Positions 11,879 to 21,717 are shown, numbered from the stretch's first letter. The stretch is 64,000 bases of DNA from Ectothiorhodospiraceae bacterium (GCA_024234875.1 JACKNM010000020.1:24532-88531); one strand, 5' to 3'. Made by a program: numbers and translations. The notes: a model not told the origin generated them from the sequence alone.

Positions 11879-13066
11879 TCAGAGGGAGTCGATCACCCAG
11901 GCGCCGTCGCGACGCCGAAGTATCCGGTCACAGCCCATTCGGCTCGCGTCCCCACGCTGCTCCGGCAGCGCGTTGATCACTCGCTCGCCATCCGCCCGCA
12001 GCGCCTCGACTCGCACCGCGAGATCCGCATCGTCGCACCACGGCGCGAGGATCGCTCCCGGCCCGGGCACCGGTGTAGCGCGCACAGACTGCCCGAGATC
12101 GACCAGCGTGGCCAGATCCGCGCTGAAACCGGTGGCCGGTCGCGAGCGACCGTCACGGCCACGGGCACCGGCGTAACGCCCTCCGCGCGCGACCTCCTCA
12201 CCGTGGCCGGGCACGAACGCCGCGAACACCACCCCGGTGTGGTAGTGGTAGCCGCGCAGCTCGGCGAGGTCGAAATGCACCGTCGCCCCCGGGCACCGGG
12301 CGACCAGTGCGCCGGCGAGACGCTCGAGCGCATCCAGCGCCGCCTCCACCCCCGGCACCGCACTGGCCAGCGCCGCTCGCGCCTGCCCGATGACGTCGTC
12401 ACCGCCGTTCAGGTCGACCAGGGCGAGAATCATGTCCGCCACCTCGGCCGGGAGCTCGAGCCCGGTCAACCGCTCGACGAGCTCGGGCCGCGCCTTGCTC
12501 TGCAACGCCTCGTTGAGCGATGCCTCGACCTCGGGGTCGAGCCCGGCCTGCCGGCACAGACCCCGGAAGATCCCGACGTGGCCGAGATCGACGTGGATGT
12601 CGTCGAGCCCCGCCAGCTCCAACGTTCGCAGCATCAGGCAGAGGATCTCGCAATCGCTCTCGATACCCTCGTGCCCGTAGAGCTCGGCGCCGACCTGCAT
12701 CGGCGTGCGACTTCGCGCCAACCCGTCGGGGAGCGTGCGCAGCACCGTGCCCAGGTAGCACAGGCGTACCGGCTCGTCGCGGCGCAGATGCCGGGCCTCG
12801 ATGCGCGCGACCTGGGGGGTCATGTCGGCCCGTACCCCCATCAGCCGCCCGCTGAGCTGGTCGATGAGCTTCAGGGTCTGCAAGTCGAGATCGCTACCGG
12901 CACCCGACAGCAGCGACTCCAGGTACTCGAGGAACGGCGGAACGACGATGTCGTACCCCCAGGAGCGGTAGAGATCGAGCACCGCGCGGCGCACCGACTC
13001 GATGCGAGCGGCGCGCTCCGGCAGGACCTCGACGATCCCCTCGGGGAGAAGCCAGCGGTCGGCCAT
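11879..13066 (-). CDS. hisZ: ATP phosphoribosyltransferase regulatory subunit
   Basis: 395 residues, a histidyl-tRNA synthetase-like fold without the anticodon-binding domain. It begins MADRWLLPEGIVEVLP and shows VRADMTPQVARI (motif 2 region), QVGAELYGHEGIESDCE and AELRGYHYHTGVVF. HisZ forms a hetero-octamer with short-form HisG and gives histidine feedback control of the first histidine step. The location between hflC and purA is the standard gammaproteobacterial arrangement. hisG is not in the window. Confidence 0.95.
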   Translation of the reverse strand: MADRWLLPEGIVEVLPERAARIESVRRAVLDLYRSWGYDIVVPPFLEYLESLLSGAGSDLDLQTLKLIDQLSGRLMGVRADMTPQVARIEARHLRRDEPVRLCYLGTVLRTLPDGLARSRTPMQVGAELYGHEGIESDCEILCLMLRTLELAGLDDIHVDLGHVGIFRGLCRQAGLDPEVEASLNEALQSKARPELVERLTGLELPAEVADMILALVDLNGGDDVIGQARAALASAVPGVEAALDALERLAGALVARCPGATVHFDLAELRGYHYHTGVVFAAFVPGHGEEVARGGRYAGARGRDGRSRPATGFSADLATLVDLGQSVRATPVPGPGAILAPWCDDADLAVRVEALRADGERVINALPEQRGDASRMGCDRILRRRDGAWVIDSL

Positions 13067-13139
13067 GCTCAGAGAGCATCCCCGAGACGAAGACCTGCCG
13101 CGAGGCTCGTCGAGCGTGCCTCGCCGCGTCTCGGCGGTC

Positions 13140-13325
13140 TCATCGCAGCAGCCACAGTGCGACGCACCCGATGACCATGCAGGTCAGGCCGGCGAAGCGC
13201 AGCGAGCGGTCGTCCATCTCCGCCACGCGATGCACCATGTTGCGCCAGGCCTGCGGGTTGACGAAGGGCATCAGCCCCTCGATGACGAGCACCAGCGCGA
13301 GCGCGGAGAAGAAATCCAACCACAT
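13140..13325 (-). CDS. DUF2065 (YjeT-like) small membrane protein
   Basis: 61 residues with two transmembrane segments: WLDFFSALALVLVIEGLMPF at the N-terminus and LTCMVIGCVALWLL at the C-terminus, separated by a basic/acidic loop containing NPQAWR. This is the DUF2065/YjeT family, which almost always sits between hflC and hisZ/purA, as here. Function unknown; the context suggests a small partner of the membrane HflKC complex, which is inference. Confidence 0.88.
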   Translation of the reverse strand: MWLDFFSALALVLVIEGLMPFVNPQAWRNMVHRVAEMDDRSLRFAGLTCMVIGCVALWLLR

Positions 13326-13374
13326 GCCGTCGCGCCCGCTTCAAATCGGCTTCGGGCCGGCCGGTCGGCCCCAC

Positions 13375-14241
13375 TCAGGGCCGAGTGCCGGTCGACTCCT
13401 TGAAGTAGCGGAAGAAGCGCCCCTCGGGCTCGATCAACAGCACGTCCGACGGCCGGTTGAACGTCGACCGATACGCGTTGAGGCTGCGATAGAGGCTGTA
13501 GAACTCGGCATCCTGCCCGAACGCGCGGGCGTAGATGTCGGTCGCGCGCGCATCGCCCTCACCGCGCATGATCTGCGCCTCGCGCTCGGCGCTGGCGATG
13601 ATGACCTCGCGCTCGCGATCGGCCTCGGCGCGAATCTCCCGCGCGCGCTCCTCGCCCTCGGAGCGGAACTGCCGGGCGACCTTCTTGCGCTCGGCCGCCA
13701 TGCGGTCGTACACCGACTGGCTCACCTTCTCGGGCAGGTCGACGCGCTTGACCCGCACGTCCACGATCTCGACCCCGAGCTGCTCGGCCTGCTCTCGCGC
13801 CGACACCGTGAGGCGATCCATGATGTCCCCGCGCTCGCCGGACACCACCTGCTGGATGGTGCGCTTGCCGAACTCGTCGCGCAGCCGCTTGAGGATACCG
13901 ACCGAGAGACGCTGGTTGGCGACCACCGGATTGCCTCCGGTGGTGGTGTAGTACCGCTCCACGTCGTCGATCCGCCAGCGAACGAAAGAATCGACGATGA
14001 CCTGCTTCTTCTCGCTGGTGAGGTAGAGCTGCGGCTCGGAGTCGAGGGTCTGGATGCGGGCGTCGAATCGCAACACCTGCTGCACCAGCGGCGCCTTGAG
14101 GTGGATACCGGGCTCGTAGTCCGAGCGCTTGATCTCGCCGAGCTGCAGCTTGATCGCACGCTCGCGCTCGTCGACGGTGAACACCGAGAGCGACAGGAGG
14201 ACCAGGGCGATCGCGCCGCCAACCACGTAAGCCTTGCTCAT
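13375..14241 (-). CDS. hflC: HflC, modulator of FtsH protease (SPFH/prohibitin family)
   Basis: 288 residues. One N-terminal membrane anchor (VVGGAIALVLLSLSVFTVDE), an SPFH domain to about residue 180, then a long charged coiled coil (RSEGEERAREIRAEADREREV). With HflK it forms a large cage in the inner membrane that surrounds FtsH and restrains its degradation of membrane proteins. The gene starts one base after the hflK stop codon. Confidence 0.95.
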   Translation of the reverse strand: MSKAYVVGGAIALVLLSLSVFTVDERERAIKLQLGEIKRSDYEPGIHLKAPLVQQVLRFDARIQTLDSEPQLYLTSEKKQVIVDSFVRWRIDDVERYYTTTGGNPVVANQRLSVGILKRLRDEFGKRTIQQVVSGERGDIMDRLTVSAREQAEQLGVEIVDVRVKRVDLPEKVSQSVYDRMAAERKKVARQFRSEGEERAREIRAEADREREVIIASAEREAQIMRGEGDARATDIYARAFGQDAEFYSLYRSLNAYRSTFNRPSDVLLIEPEGRFFRYFKESTGTRP

Positions 14242-14242
14242 G

Positions 14243-15481
14243 TCAGCGACTCCTGCCGTCGGTGCCCTCGCGGGACCGGCGCGAGCTCTCGTAGCTCGGC
14301 CGCGTCTCCCCGGTCGACTGATCCAGCGGATCGCCGATGCGGTGACGGGCCTCCCCCGGTCGCGCCTCGATCAGCTTGTCGATCGGTAGATAGAGCAGGT
14401 TGTTCCCACCCTCGACGTCGATCAGCACCTTGCTCGAGTTCGCCAGCATCGATTCCACCGTCTCGAGGTAGAGGCGCTCGCGGGTGACGTCCGGCGCCTT
14501 GCGGTACTCGCCGAGCACCTCGAGGAAGCGCGCGGTCTCACCTTCGGCCTGCGCGGTCACGCGCTGACGATAGGCGTCCGCCGCCTGGGTGATCGCCTGC
14601 GCCTCACCGCGGGCCTTCGGGACCACGTCGGCCTTGTAGCCGTTGGCCTCGTTGATGATGCGCTCCTGATCCTCGCGCGCCTTGATGGCGTCGAAGAAGG
14701 CGTCCTGCACCTGGGCCGGCGCCTGCGCGTCCTGCATGTTCGCGCTGGTCACCTCGAGCCCGGTGCCGTAACGGTCGAGGATCTCCTGGATGAGCCGCTC
14801 GGTCTCGGCGGCGACCGCGTCGCGGCCCTCGGTGATCACGAAGTCCATCCGCGAGCGGCCCACGATCTCGCGCACCGCGCTCTCCGTGACCTGCTGCAGC
14901 GTCGACTCGGGATCGTCGACCCGGAACAGGAAGGCCGCGGGATCCTTCACCCGGTACTGCACCGCGAACTGGATGTCGACGATGTTCTCGTCCGCGGTCA
15001 GCATCAGCGACTCGTTCGGCACTCGCGCCACGCTGCTGCCCTGCGACCGGAAGCCCACCTCACGGTTGCGGATGGCGGTGACGTTGACCTTCTCGTAGGT
15101 CTCGATGAACGGCGGCACCCAGTGTGGCCCGGGCCCCTCGGTGCGCTGGTACTTGCCGAAGCGCAGCACCACCGCCTGCTCCGACGGATCGACGATGTAG
15201 ATCCCGTACATGCCCCAGGCGACCAGCAGGGCGACCAGAATCGCGCCGAAGCCCATCGCGCTGATGCGCCCCATGCTCGACCCGCCACCACCACCGCGGC
15301 CGGGACCACCGCCCTCGTCGTCGCCACCGGACTGGCCGGAGCCGGGCTTTCCGCTCAGCAGCTTCGACAACCGTGCCTGCAGCTTGCGCAGCACCTCGTC
15401 GAGGTCGGGCGGGCCCTGCTGTCCACCGCGGTCGCCCCAAGGGTCGCGGCCGCCGTTTCCGCCGGGTTGGTTCCAGGACAT
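14243..15481 (-). CDS. hflK: HflK, modulator of FtsH protease (SPFH/prohibitin family)
   Basis: 412 residues. The cytoplasmic N-terminus is Gly-rich (MSWNQPGGNGGRDPW and a GRGGGGGSS stretch). A single membrane helix follows (GAILVALLVAWGMYGIYIVD), then the SPFH domain with PSEQAVVLRFGKY, the coiled coil and a C-terminal Pro/Arg/Ser tail. Partner of HflC in the FtsH-regulating complex. The ATG at 15481 is chosen because MSWNQPG is the family's usual beginning; the open frame upstream is not conserved. Confidence 0.95.
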   Translation of the reverse strand: MSWNQPGGNGGRDPWGDRGGQQGPPDLDEVLRKLQARLSKLLSGKPGSGQSGGDDEGGGPGRGGGGGSSMGRISAMGFGAILVALLVAWGMYGIYIVDPSEQAVVLRFGKYQRTEGPGPHWVPPFIETYEKVNVTAIRNREVGFRSQGSSVARVPNESLMLTADENIVDIQFAVQYRVKDPAAFLFRVDDPESTLQQVTESAVREIVGRSRMDFVITEGRDAVAAETERLIQEILDRYGTGLEVTSANMQDAQAPAQVQDAFFDAIKAREDQERIINEANGYKADVVPKARGEAQAITQAADAYRQRVTAQAEGETARFLEVLGEYRKAPDVTRERLYLETVESMLANSSKVLIDVEGGNNLLYLPIDKLIEARPGEARHRIGDPLDQSTGETRPSYESSRRSREGTDGRSR

Positions 15482-15701
15482 CTGTTGAGAACTCCGATTG
15501 CGGTGGCAACCGCCCAGAGGGGCACGGGGAGGGCGAGGGCGGTACGCGTGGCGGACCGGGCCTCCCCTCGATCCCGCAGCGAGTCCCCGGTGGGGATCGC
15601 CCACACGTCGAGGTCTCGGCCCGGATCTGGGCGAAAGGCGGATCTTAGGTAGGTCCTCCCGGCCGGGCAACTCGATTCGTCGATCGGCTCCGGCGCGCGG
15701 C

Positions 15702-17015
15702 TCAGGCCACGCAGGCCTTCGGGTCGTCGGTGGGGACGGTGAACGCCGACAGCGCCTCCTCGCGCTCCAGGCGCTCGAGGACGTCGGGGCGCAGCGCCAC
15801 CTCGACGATGGTGGACCCGTCGTCCGCGGTCGCGGCCGACAGCACGGTGCCCTCGCGATAGAGACGCGCACGCAGCTTCCCGGCGCGCGCGGGCAGGCAC
15901 AGGACGCGGCGGACCATGGCACCACCGAGTCGACTCGCCACCGCCTCCAGCAGCAGGTCGACACCGGCGCCGCTGCGGGCGCTGACCCAGACCCGCGTCG
16001 GCACGCCCTCGGCGTCGCGCTCCACTCGTGGCTCGCACTCGCCCGACGGCAGCGCGTCGATCTTGTTCAGCACCTCGAGGCGTGGCACCGCGTCGGCACC
16101 GATCTCGGCCAGCACCGCCTCGACCTCCTCGACCTTCTGGTCACGGTCGGGATCGGCGGCGTCGACGACGTGGATCAGCAGCGAGGCGCTCGCCGTTTCC
16201 TCGAGCGTCGCGCGAAAGGCGGCCACCAGCTCGTGCGGCAGGTCGCGGATGAAGCCGACGGTGTCGGCGACCACCATCGGCGCGGTGCCCGGCAGCTCGA
16301 GCTTGCGCAGGGTCGGATCGAGGGTCGCGAACAGCCGGTCCTCGGCCATCACCGCGGCCCCGGTGAGTCGGTTGAACAGCGTCGACTTGCCGGCATTGGT
16401 GTAGCCGACCAGGGAAACCACCGGCAACGAGGCACGACTGCGGGCACGGCGGCTCAGGCCACGGCGGCGGCGCACCGCGTCGAGGCGTTCCTCGATCTGG
16501 CGAATCCGACCCGCGATGAGGCGGCGGTCGGTCTCGAGCTGCTTCTCGCCGGGGCCGCGCATGCCGATACCACCGCGCTGGCGCTCGAGATGGGTCCAGC
16601 CGCGCACCAGTCGGGTGGCGAGGTGACGGAGCTGCGCGAGCTCGACCTGCAGCTTGCCCTCGAAGGTGCTGGCGCGCTGGGCGAAGATGTCGAGAATCAA
16701 CGTGATCCGATCGAGCACCCGGCACTCGAGCCGGCGCTCGAGATTACGCTCCTGACCGGGGCTCAACGCATGGTCGAAGACGACCATGTCGATCGCCTCC
16801 GATGCCACCAGGGCCTTGATCTCGTCGGCCTTGCCCGACCCGACGTAGAGCGCCGGATCCGGAGCGGCGCGGGTGGTGGTGACGCGCGACACCGGGTCGA
16901 GCCCCGCGGACCGCGCGAGCTCCGCCAACTCGTCGAGCCCGCGTGGATCGGGCGCGGACGCCCGATCCACGTGCACCAGCAGCGCGCGCTGCCCGCCCTC
17001 GGGTCGCTCGAACAA
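15702..17015 (-). CDS. hflX: Ribosome-splitting GTPase HflX, TTG start
   Basis: 437 residues. HflX N-terminal domain, glycine-rich GPGEKQLETDRR, then the GTPase domain with LVGYTNAGKSTLFNRLTG (P-loop), the DTVGFIRDLPHELV switch and NKID. It binds 50S subunits, splits stalled or idle 70S ribosomes and aids heat-stress recovery. The start is a TTG directly after an in-frame TGA; the FERPEGGQRALLVHV that follows aligns with the normal HflX N-terminus, so no extension is possible. It lies 41 bp after hfq in the same direction. Confidence 0.93.
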   Translation of the reverse strand: MFERPEGGQRALLVHVDRASAPDPRGLDELAELARSAGLDPVSRVTTTRAAPDPALYVGSGKADEIKALVASEAIDMVVFDHALSPGQERNLERRLECRVLDRITLILDIFAQRASTFEGKLQVELAQLRHLATRLVRGWTHLERQRGGIGMRGPGEKQLETDRRLIAGRIRQIEERLDAVRRRRGLSRRARSRASLPVVSLVGYTNAGKSTLFNRLTGAAVMAEDRLFATLDPTLRKLELPGTAPMVVADTVGFIRDLPHELVAAFRATLEETASASLLIHVVDAADPDRDQKVEEVEAVLAEIGADAVPRLEVLNKIDALPSGECEPRVERDAEGVPTRVWVSARSGAGVDLLLEAVASRLGGAMVRRVLCLPARAGKLRARLYREGTVLSAATADDGSTIVEVALRPDVLERLEREEALSAFTVPTDDPKACVA

Positions 17016-17056
17016 TCAGGCGATCCCCGGACGGACGCGGACGTGAGGATGGCGCT

Positions 17057-17329
17057 TCAGGATTCCCCCCCGGGCGGCTGCTGGCCCTCCGCGGGTGCCG
17101 AGCCGTCGTCCGGCCGCGGCAGGCGGATGTTGCGCGACGGCACCACGGTCGAGATCGCGTGCTTGTAGACCATCTGACTGACGGAGTTGCGCAGCAGAAC
17201 GACGAACTGATCGAACGACTCGATCTGGCCCTGCAACTTGATTCCGTTCACCAGGAAGATCGAGACCGGCACTCGCTCCTTGCGCAGTGTGTTCAAGAAC
17301 GGATCCTGGAGGGACTGTCCCTTGCTCAT
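17057..17329 (-). CDS. hfq: RNA chaperone Hfq
   Basis: 90 residues. The Sm core is intact: SLQDPFLNTLRKERVPVSIFLVNGIKLQG (Sm1) and VYKHAISTVVPSR (Sm2, with the YKHA signature of the proximal RNA-binding face). A short Pro/Gly-rich C-terminal tail of about 20 residues follows. The hexamer pairs small RNAs with mRNAs. The ATG at 17329 is preceded by GGAGAAC. Located between miaA and hflX as in most Gammaproteobacteria. Confidence 0.97.
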   Translation of the reverse strand: MSKGQSLQDPFLNTLRKERVPVSIFLVNGIKLQGQIESFDQFVVLLRNSVSQMVYKHAISTVVPSRNIRLPRPDDGSAPAEGQQPPGGES

Positions 17330-17472
17330 CGTCGTTCTCCGCGTCTGAGGCGCTTGTTCTGATCCCGTGGCCAACGGTCGCCCACTCGAGCCGCCACGTC
17401 GGCACAGGGGGGATCCGCGTGCGCCCGCGCACATCGCGCGGAGCGGTTCATGGGCACGCGGAAAGCGTTTGC

Positions 17473-17478
17473 ATTATA
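17473..17478 (-). promoter_or_regulatory. Perfect TATAAT -10 hexamer upstream of hfq
   Basis: The minus strand reads TATAAT within the only A+T-rich patch between miaA and hfq (gap 17330-17579). The -35 region is weak (CTGAAC or CCCCTG depending on spacing). Transcription would begin near 17466, giving an hfq leader of about 135 nt. This fits the known use of a separate hfq promoter inside the miaA-hfq region. Confidence 0.4.
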
Positions 17479-17579
17479 TCATCCGCGGCCTCGTTCAGGG
17501 GGACGGACGAGCCCGTTTCACCTTCGATCCGCGGCCTGCTCGTCCGTCGCGCACCGACGCCTCGCCGCTCGGATCCGCC

Positions 17580-18527
17580 TCACCGCCGCGACCGCGACGC
17601 GACCACGTCGGCGACCCGCGCGAGGATTCGCGCAACCGCGTCTGCCCCGTCACAAGGGACGCAGGCCAGGTCGGGCTCGCCGCGCAGCCAGGTGAGCTGG
17701 CGTTTGGCGAGCTGGCGCGTGGCGTGGACGGCACGGGCGCGCATGGCTGGCGCGTCGCACTCGCCGTCGAGATGCTCCCAGACCTGCCGATATCCGACCG
17801 CCCGCATCGCCGGAAGGTCACGAGTGACCCTGGCATCACCTCGCAATGCCACCACCTCCTCCACCAGACCGAGCTCCAGCATGTGGTCGAAGCGCCGGGC
17901 GATCCGCCGGTGGAGCCACTCCCGGTCGGTCGGCACCATCGCCAGCGCCAGCACCGGCCACGGCAGCGCGTTGTCCCGGCCACGCGCGAGCAGCGCGCTC
18001 ATGGGCTCGCCGGTCACCGCGTGCACCTCCAGCGCGCGCTGGATTCGCTGCGGGTCGTTCGGGTGCACCCGCGCGGCGGTGGCCGGGTCGACCATGGCCA
18101 GCCGGGCGTGCATCGCTGCCCAGCCGATGGTGGCCGCCTCCGCCGCGAGCGCGGCACGAATCGATTCGTCGGCCGCGGGGAGCTCGGCGAGACCACGGCG
18201 CAGCGCGCGGAAGTAGAGACCGGTCCCGCCGACCAGGAGCGGCACCCGCCCGGCGGCGAGAATGGCCGCGATCTCGCGGCGCGCATCACGCGCGAACTCG
18301 GCCGCCGAGTAGGCCTCGAACGGCTCGCGAACGTCGATCAGCCGATGCGGCGCGCGCGCGAGCACGGCCGGCTCGGGCTTTCCGGTACCGATATCGAGGC
18401 GCCGGTAGACCATGGCCGAGTCCACGCTGACGATGTCGACCGGCAATCGCTCGACCACGGCCACCGCGGCGTCGGTCTTGCCGCTCGCCGTCGGCCCCAT
18501 CAGGAACACCACCGGCGCGGCGCTCAT
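17580..18527 (-). CDS. miaA: tRNA dimethylallyltransferase
   Basis: 315 residues. P-loop GPTASGKTDAAV at the N-terminus, the DSAMVYRRLDIGTGKP motif, LVGGTGLYFRAL and the C-terminal RQLAKRQLTWLR. It transfers the dimethylallyl group to N6 of A37 in tRNAs that read UNN codons. The ATG overlaps the mutL stop by four bases (ATGA), the usual coupling for this pair. Confidence 0.96.
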   Translation of the reverse strand: MSAAPVVFLMGPTASGKTDAAVAVVERLPVDIVSVDSAMVYRRLDIGTGKPEPAVLARAPHRLIDVREPFEAYSAAEFARDARREIAAILAAGRVPLLVGGTGLYFRALRRGLAELPAADESIRAALAAEAATIGWAAMHARLAMVDPATAARVHPNDPQRIQRALEVHAVTGEPMSALLARGRDNALPWPVLALAMVPTDREWLHRRIARRFDHMLELGLVEEVVALRGDARVTRDLPAMRAVGYRQVWEHLDGECDAPAMRARAVHATRQLAKRQLTWLRGEPDLACVPCDGADAVARILARVADVVASRSRR

Positions 18528-20287
18528 CGTGGCGAGGTCGCGAACAGCGCATCGAGCTCGGTGGGACCGAGTCGCCGAGCCACGTCGTCAGCGGTCTCCC
18601 AAACCGCCTCGCCGCCGAGGACCCGCTCGAGCGCGGCAAGCGTCTCGCCAGCCTCGCGACCGGATCGCGGCACCGCACGCCAGACCGTATCGACACCGGC
18701 CAGCGCGCCGCGCACCATCCGCACGGTCGCCGCGTCGCCGTCGCCGACGAGGCCCTCGGCGACCGTCACCGCGGCGCGCGCCAACAGCGGGGGCTCGAGC
18801 GCGGCGAGCGCGACCGGCACCTCGTGCAGCGTCACCCGCCCCGGGCCGCTGCGCCGGAGCACCAGGCCGGCGCCCTCGAGCGTTGCCACGGTCGCCTCCA
18901 CCGCATCAGCCGCCGCGGCGCCCACCTCGAGCGACTCCGGTACCAGCAACGGGCGGACGTCGCAGGGCGAGTCGCCGGTCGCCTCGGCCCAGGCCTGGAC
19001 CAGCCGCGCGCGAGCGCGAGCGAGGTCGACCACCACCAGGGCATCGGCCGCCACGCGCACCACGAAGCGACCGAGGAGGTGGGTCGCGCCGGGAACCGCG
19101 ACCGACGCCGTGCCGGCGAGGGGACCGCTGCGAGACCCCGTGCCGGAGCCCGAGCCGCGCCCGCCGAGCGCGGCGTAGAGGGCCTCGGTCTCGCGCAGTG
19201 CCGCCGCCCCCGGCGAGAATCGGCGCGACGACGGTGGTGGCGGCGACGCCGAGCTCGCCTCGCCGTCGTCGACCGGTTCGCTCGTGGCGAGAGCGCGGCG
19301 CAGCGCCGCCACCACGAAGTCGTGGACCGAGCGCGGCTCGCGGAACCGCACCTCGTGCTTGGTCGGATGCACGTTGACGTCGACCGCCCCGGGGTCGACG
19401 TCGAGCCACAGCACCCAGGCCGGGTGGCGCCCGGGGCCCACCGCGTCGCCATAGGCCTGGCGCACGGCGTGGCGGACCACCCCGTCGCGCACCGCCCGTC
19501 GATTGACGTAGAGGTGCTGCAGGTCGGGCTGGGCTCGGGTGAACGCCGGGCCCGCCGCCCACCCGTGCAGGACCATGGCGTCGCGCTCGAGGTCGAGGAC
19601 CACCGCGGCCTGTGCGAACGCGGTGCCGCAGATGCGTGCCATGCGCCGTGCGCGCGAGGGCTCGTCGAGCGCCGCGCCCACCGCCAGCAACTGCCGCCCG
19701 TCGTGCTCGACGGAGAACGCGACCTGCGGATGACCGAGAGCGAATCGGCGTACCAGGTCCTCGACGTGGCGAAGCTCGGTGCGCTCGGTGCGCAGGAACT
19801 TGCGCCGCGCCGGCGTGTTGAAGAAGAGATCGCGAACGGTGGCGGTGGTCCCCGGCGGGTGGGGGCACGGCTCGGGCGCGGGGACGTCGGCGCTGCCCTC
19901 GACCCGCACCCGCCAGCCGTCGGTGGCATCGGCGGCGCGCGAGGCGAGCTCGACCCGCGCCACCGACGCGATGCTCGGCAACGCCTCGCCGCGAAACCCC
20001 ATGGTCACCACGTGGGTCAGCTCGTCGAAGGAGGCGATCTTGCTGGTCGCGTGGCGAGCCAGGGCGAGCGCGAGATCGTCGCGGCCGATGCCGTGGCCGT
20101 CGTCGCGCACCCGGATGAGCCGGGTGCCGCCGCCCTCGAGTTGCACATCGATCCGGCGGGCGCCGGCGTCGAGCGCGTTCTCCACCAGCTCCTTGACCAC
20201 CGACGCCGGGCGCTCCACCACCTCCCCGGCCGCGATCTGGTTGGCCAGGGTCAGCGGCAGGCGGTGGATCCGCGCCGGCGCGTTCAC
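18524..20287 (-). CDS. mutL: DNA mismatch repair protein MutL
   Basis: 587 residues from a GTG at 20287. The GHKL ATPase core is clear: ANQIAAGEVVERPASVVKEL, ENALDAGARRID, RDDGHGI, GFRGEALPSI and FFNTPARRKFL. After a Ser/Pro/Gly-rich linker (about residues 330-390) the C-terminal dimerisation domain follows. The GTG overlaps the rlmD stop (GTGA) and puts LPLTLANQIAAGEV at the family-normal distance from the N-terminus, so it is preferred over the longer open frame. Confidence 0.95.
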   Translation of the reverse strand: MNAPARIHRLPLTLANQIAAGEVVERPASVVKELVENALDAGARRIDVQLEGGGTRLIRVRDDGHGIGRDDLALALARHATSKIASFDELTHVVTMGFRGEALPSIASVARVELASRAADATDGWRVRVEGSADVPAPEPCPHPPGTTATVRDLFFNTPARRKFLRTERTELRHVEDLVRRFALGHPQVAFSVEHDGRQLLAVGAALDEPSRARRMARICGTAFAQAAVVLDLERDAMVLHGWAAGPAFTRAQPDLQHLYVNRRAVRDGVVRHAVRQAYGDAVGPGRHPAWVLWLDVDPGAVDVNVHPTKHEVRFREPRSVHDFVVAALRRALATSEPVDDGEASSASPPPPSSRRFSPGAAALRETEALYAALGGRGSGSGTGSRSGPLAGTASVAVPGATHLLGRFVVRVAADALVVVDLARARARLVQAWAEATGDSPCDVRPLLVPESLEVGAAAADAVEATVATLEGAGLVLRRSGPGRVTLHEVPVALAALEPPLLARAAVTVAEGLVGDGDAATVRMVRGALAGVDTVWRAVPRSGREAGETLAALERVLGGEAVWETADDVARRLGPTELDALFATSPR

Positions 20288-21630
20288 CCGTCGGCCGCCC
20301 CAGGATGGACGAAGACCGCCATCGCCTCGACGTGGTCGGTGTGGGGAAACATGTCGACGACCCCGGCGCGCGCCAGACGATACCCGTGCTCGCCGACCAG
20401 CACCGCCGCGTCGCGCGCGAGCGACGCGGGGTGGCAGGAGACGTAGACCACGCGCGCCGGAAACGGTGGACGCATCGCCTGCACCACCTCCAGTGCGCCG
20501 CTGCGTGGCGGGTCGAGCAGGAGCCGATCCCAGCCGTCGCCGAGCCAGCGCTCGGCGAGCGCGCTCTGGGTCAGATCGGCGACCTCGAACGCCGCATTGC
20601 GACAACCGTTCGCGTGCGCGTTGGCACGCGCGCGCTCGACCAGCGGGACGCTTCCCTCGAGCCCGGTCACCGCGCTGGCGGCGCGCGCCACCGCGAGGGT
20701 GAAGTTGCCGATCCCGCAGAACAGGTCGAGCACCCGCTCGGTGCCTTCCAGGGCGAGCGCCTCCACCGCCCGGGCGACCAGCGCGCGGTTGACCCCGCCG
20801 TTCACCTGCACGAAGTCACTGGGCTCGAAGGCGAGGGTGACGTCGGCATCGGGCAGCCGGTAGGAGAGCGGCGCCGTCACCTCCGAGCCGCCGAGGCGGA
20901 CGACGGTGTCGGGTCCCCCGGGCTGCAGGTAGACCTCGAGCCCGAGCGCCGCGCCCAGCGCACCGAGCCGCTCGCGGTCGTGCGCGGTGAGTGGATCGAG
21001 ATGGCGTACCACCATGGCGCCGGCCTCGTCGCCGAGGGACACCTCGATCTGCGGGATGCGATCGCGCGCATCGAGAGCGTCGAGCGCGTCGCGCATCTCG
21101 GTCAGCCGATGCCCGATGCCGGGGTCGAGGACCTCGCAGGCGTCGATCTCGGCCACGAAGGCGCTATTCCGCTCGCGAAAGCCGACCAGAACTCCGCCCT
21201 TGCCGGGGACGTGCTTCACTCCCAGGCGCGCGCGGCGTCGATAGCCCCACACCGCCCCCGCGATCGGCTCGCCCACGGTCTCCGGCTCGACCCCGCCGAT
21301 GCGCGTCAGCGCCTCGAGCAGCCGGCGCTGCTTGAGCGCGAGCTGGGCCGCCGGCGCGAGGTGTTGCAGGCTGCAGCCGCCGCAGCGTCCGAAGTGCGGG
21401 CAGCGCGGCTCGACACGGTCCGGGCTCGGCTCGAGGACCTCGAGCACCACCGCCTCGTCGAAGCGCCGCCGGCGCTTGCGCATCGACAGCCGGACCCGCT
21501 CGCCCGGAAGCCCCCCGTCGACGAAGACCACCTTGCCGTCGACGCGCGCGACGCCGCGTCCACGCTCGCCGATGTCCTCGATGCGGGCGGTCACCGGGGT
21601 CGGATCGACAGTGCGCCGACTACGGGTCAC
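20284..21630 (-). CDS. rlmD: 23S rRNA (uracil-5-)-methyltransferase RlmD
   Basis: 448 residues from a GTG. An N-terminal TRAM domain (RIEDIGERGRGVARVDGKVVF), the iron-sulfur cluster cysteines in CPHFGRCGGCSLQH, then a Rossmann methyltransferase with DLFCGIGNFTL, LDPPRSGA and the catalytic VYVSCHPASLARD cysteine. It methylates U1939 of 23S rRNA in E. coli. The first codon is GTG with a weak ribosome site, so the exact start is moderately certain. Confidence 0.92.
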   Translation of the reverse strand: MTRSRRTVDPTPVTARIEDIGERGRGVARVDGKVVFVDGGLPGERVRLSMRKRRRRFDEAVVLEVLEPSPDRVEPRCPHFGRCGGCSLQHLAPAAQLALKQRRLLEALTRIGGVEPETVGEPIAGAVWGYRRRARLGVKHVPGKGGVLVGFRERNSAFVAEIDACEVLDPGIGHRLTEMRDALDALDARDRIPQIEVSLGDEAGAMVVRHLDPLTAHDRERLGALGAALGLEVYLQPGGPDTVVRLGGSEVTAPLSYRLPDADVTLAFEPSDFVQVNGGVNRALVARAVEALALEGTERVLDLFCGIGNFTLAVARAASAVTGLEGSVPLVERARANAHANGCRNAAFEVADLTQSALAERWLGDGWDRLLLDPPRSGALEVVQAMRPPFPARVVYVSCHPASLARDAAVLVGEHGYRLARAGVVDMFPHTDHVEAMAVFVHPGAADG

Positions 21631-21717
21631 GGCGCGGCCCTCGTGTTGCTGATGCTCATCGGGAAGTGCTCGTTGGAACTGCTCGGGACGGCGCCCCGGC
21701 TCGAAGCGCGCGGCGGC

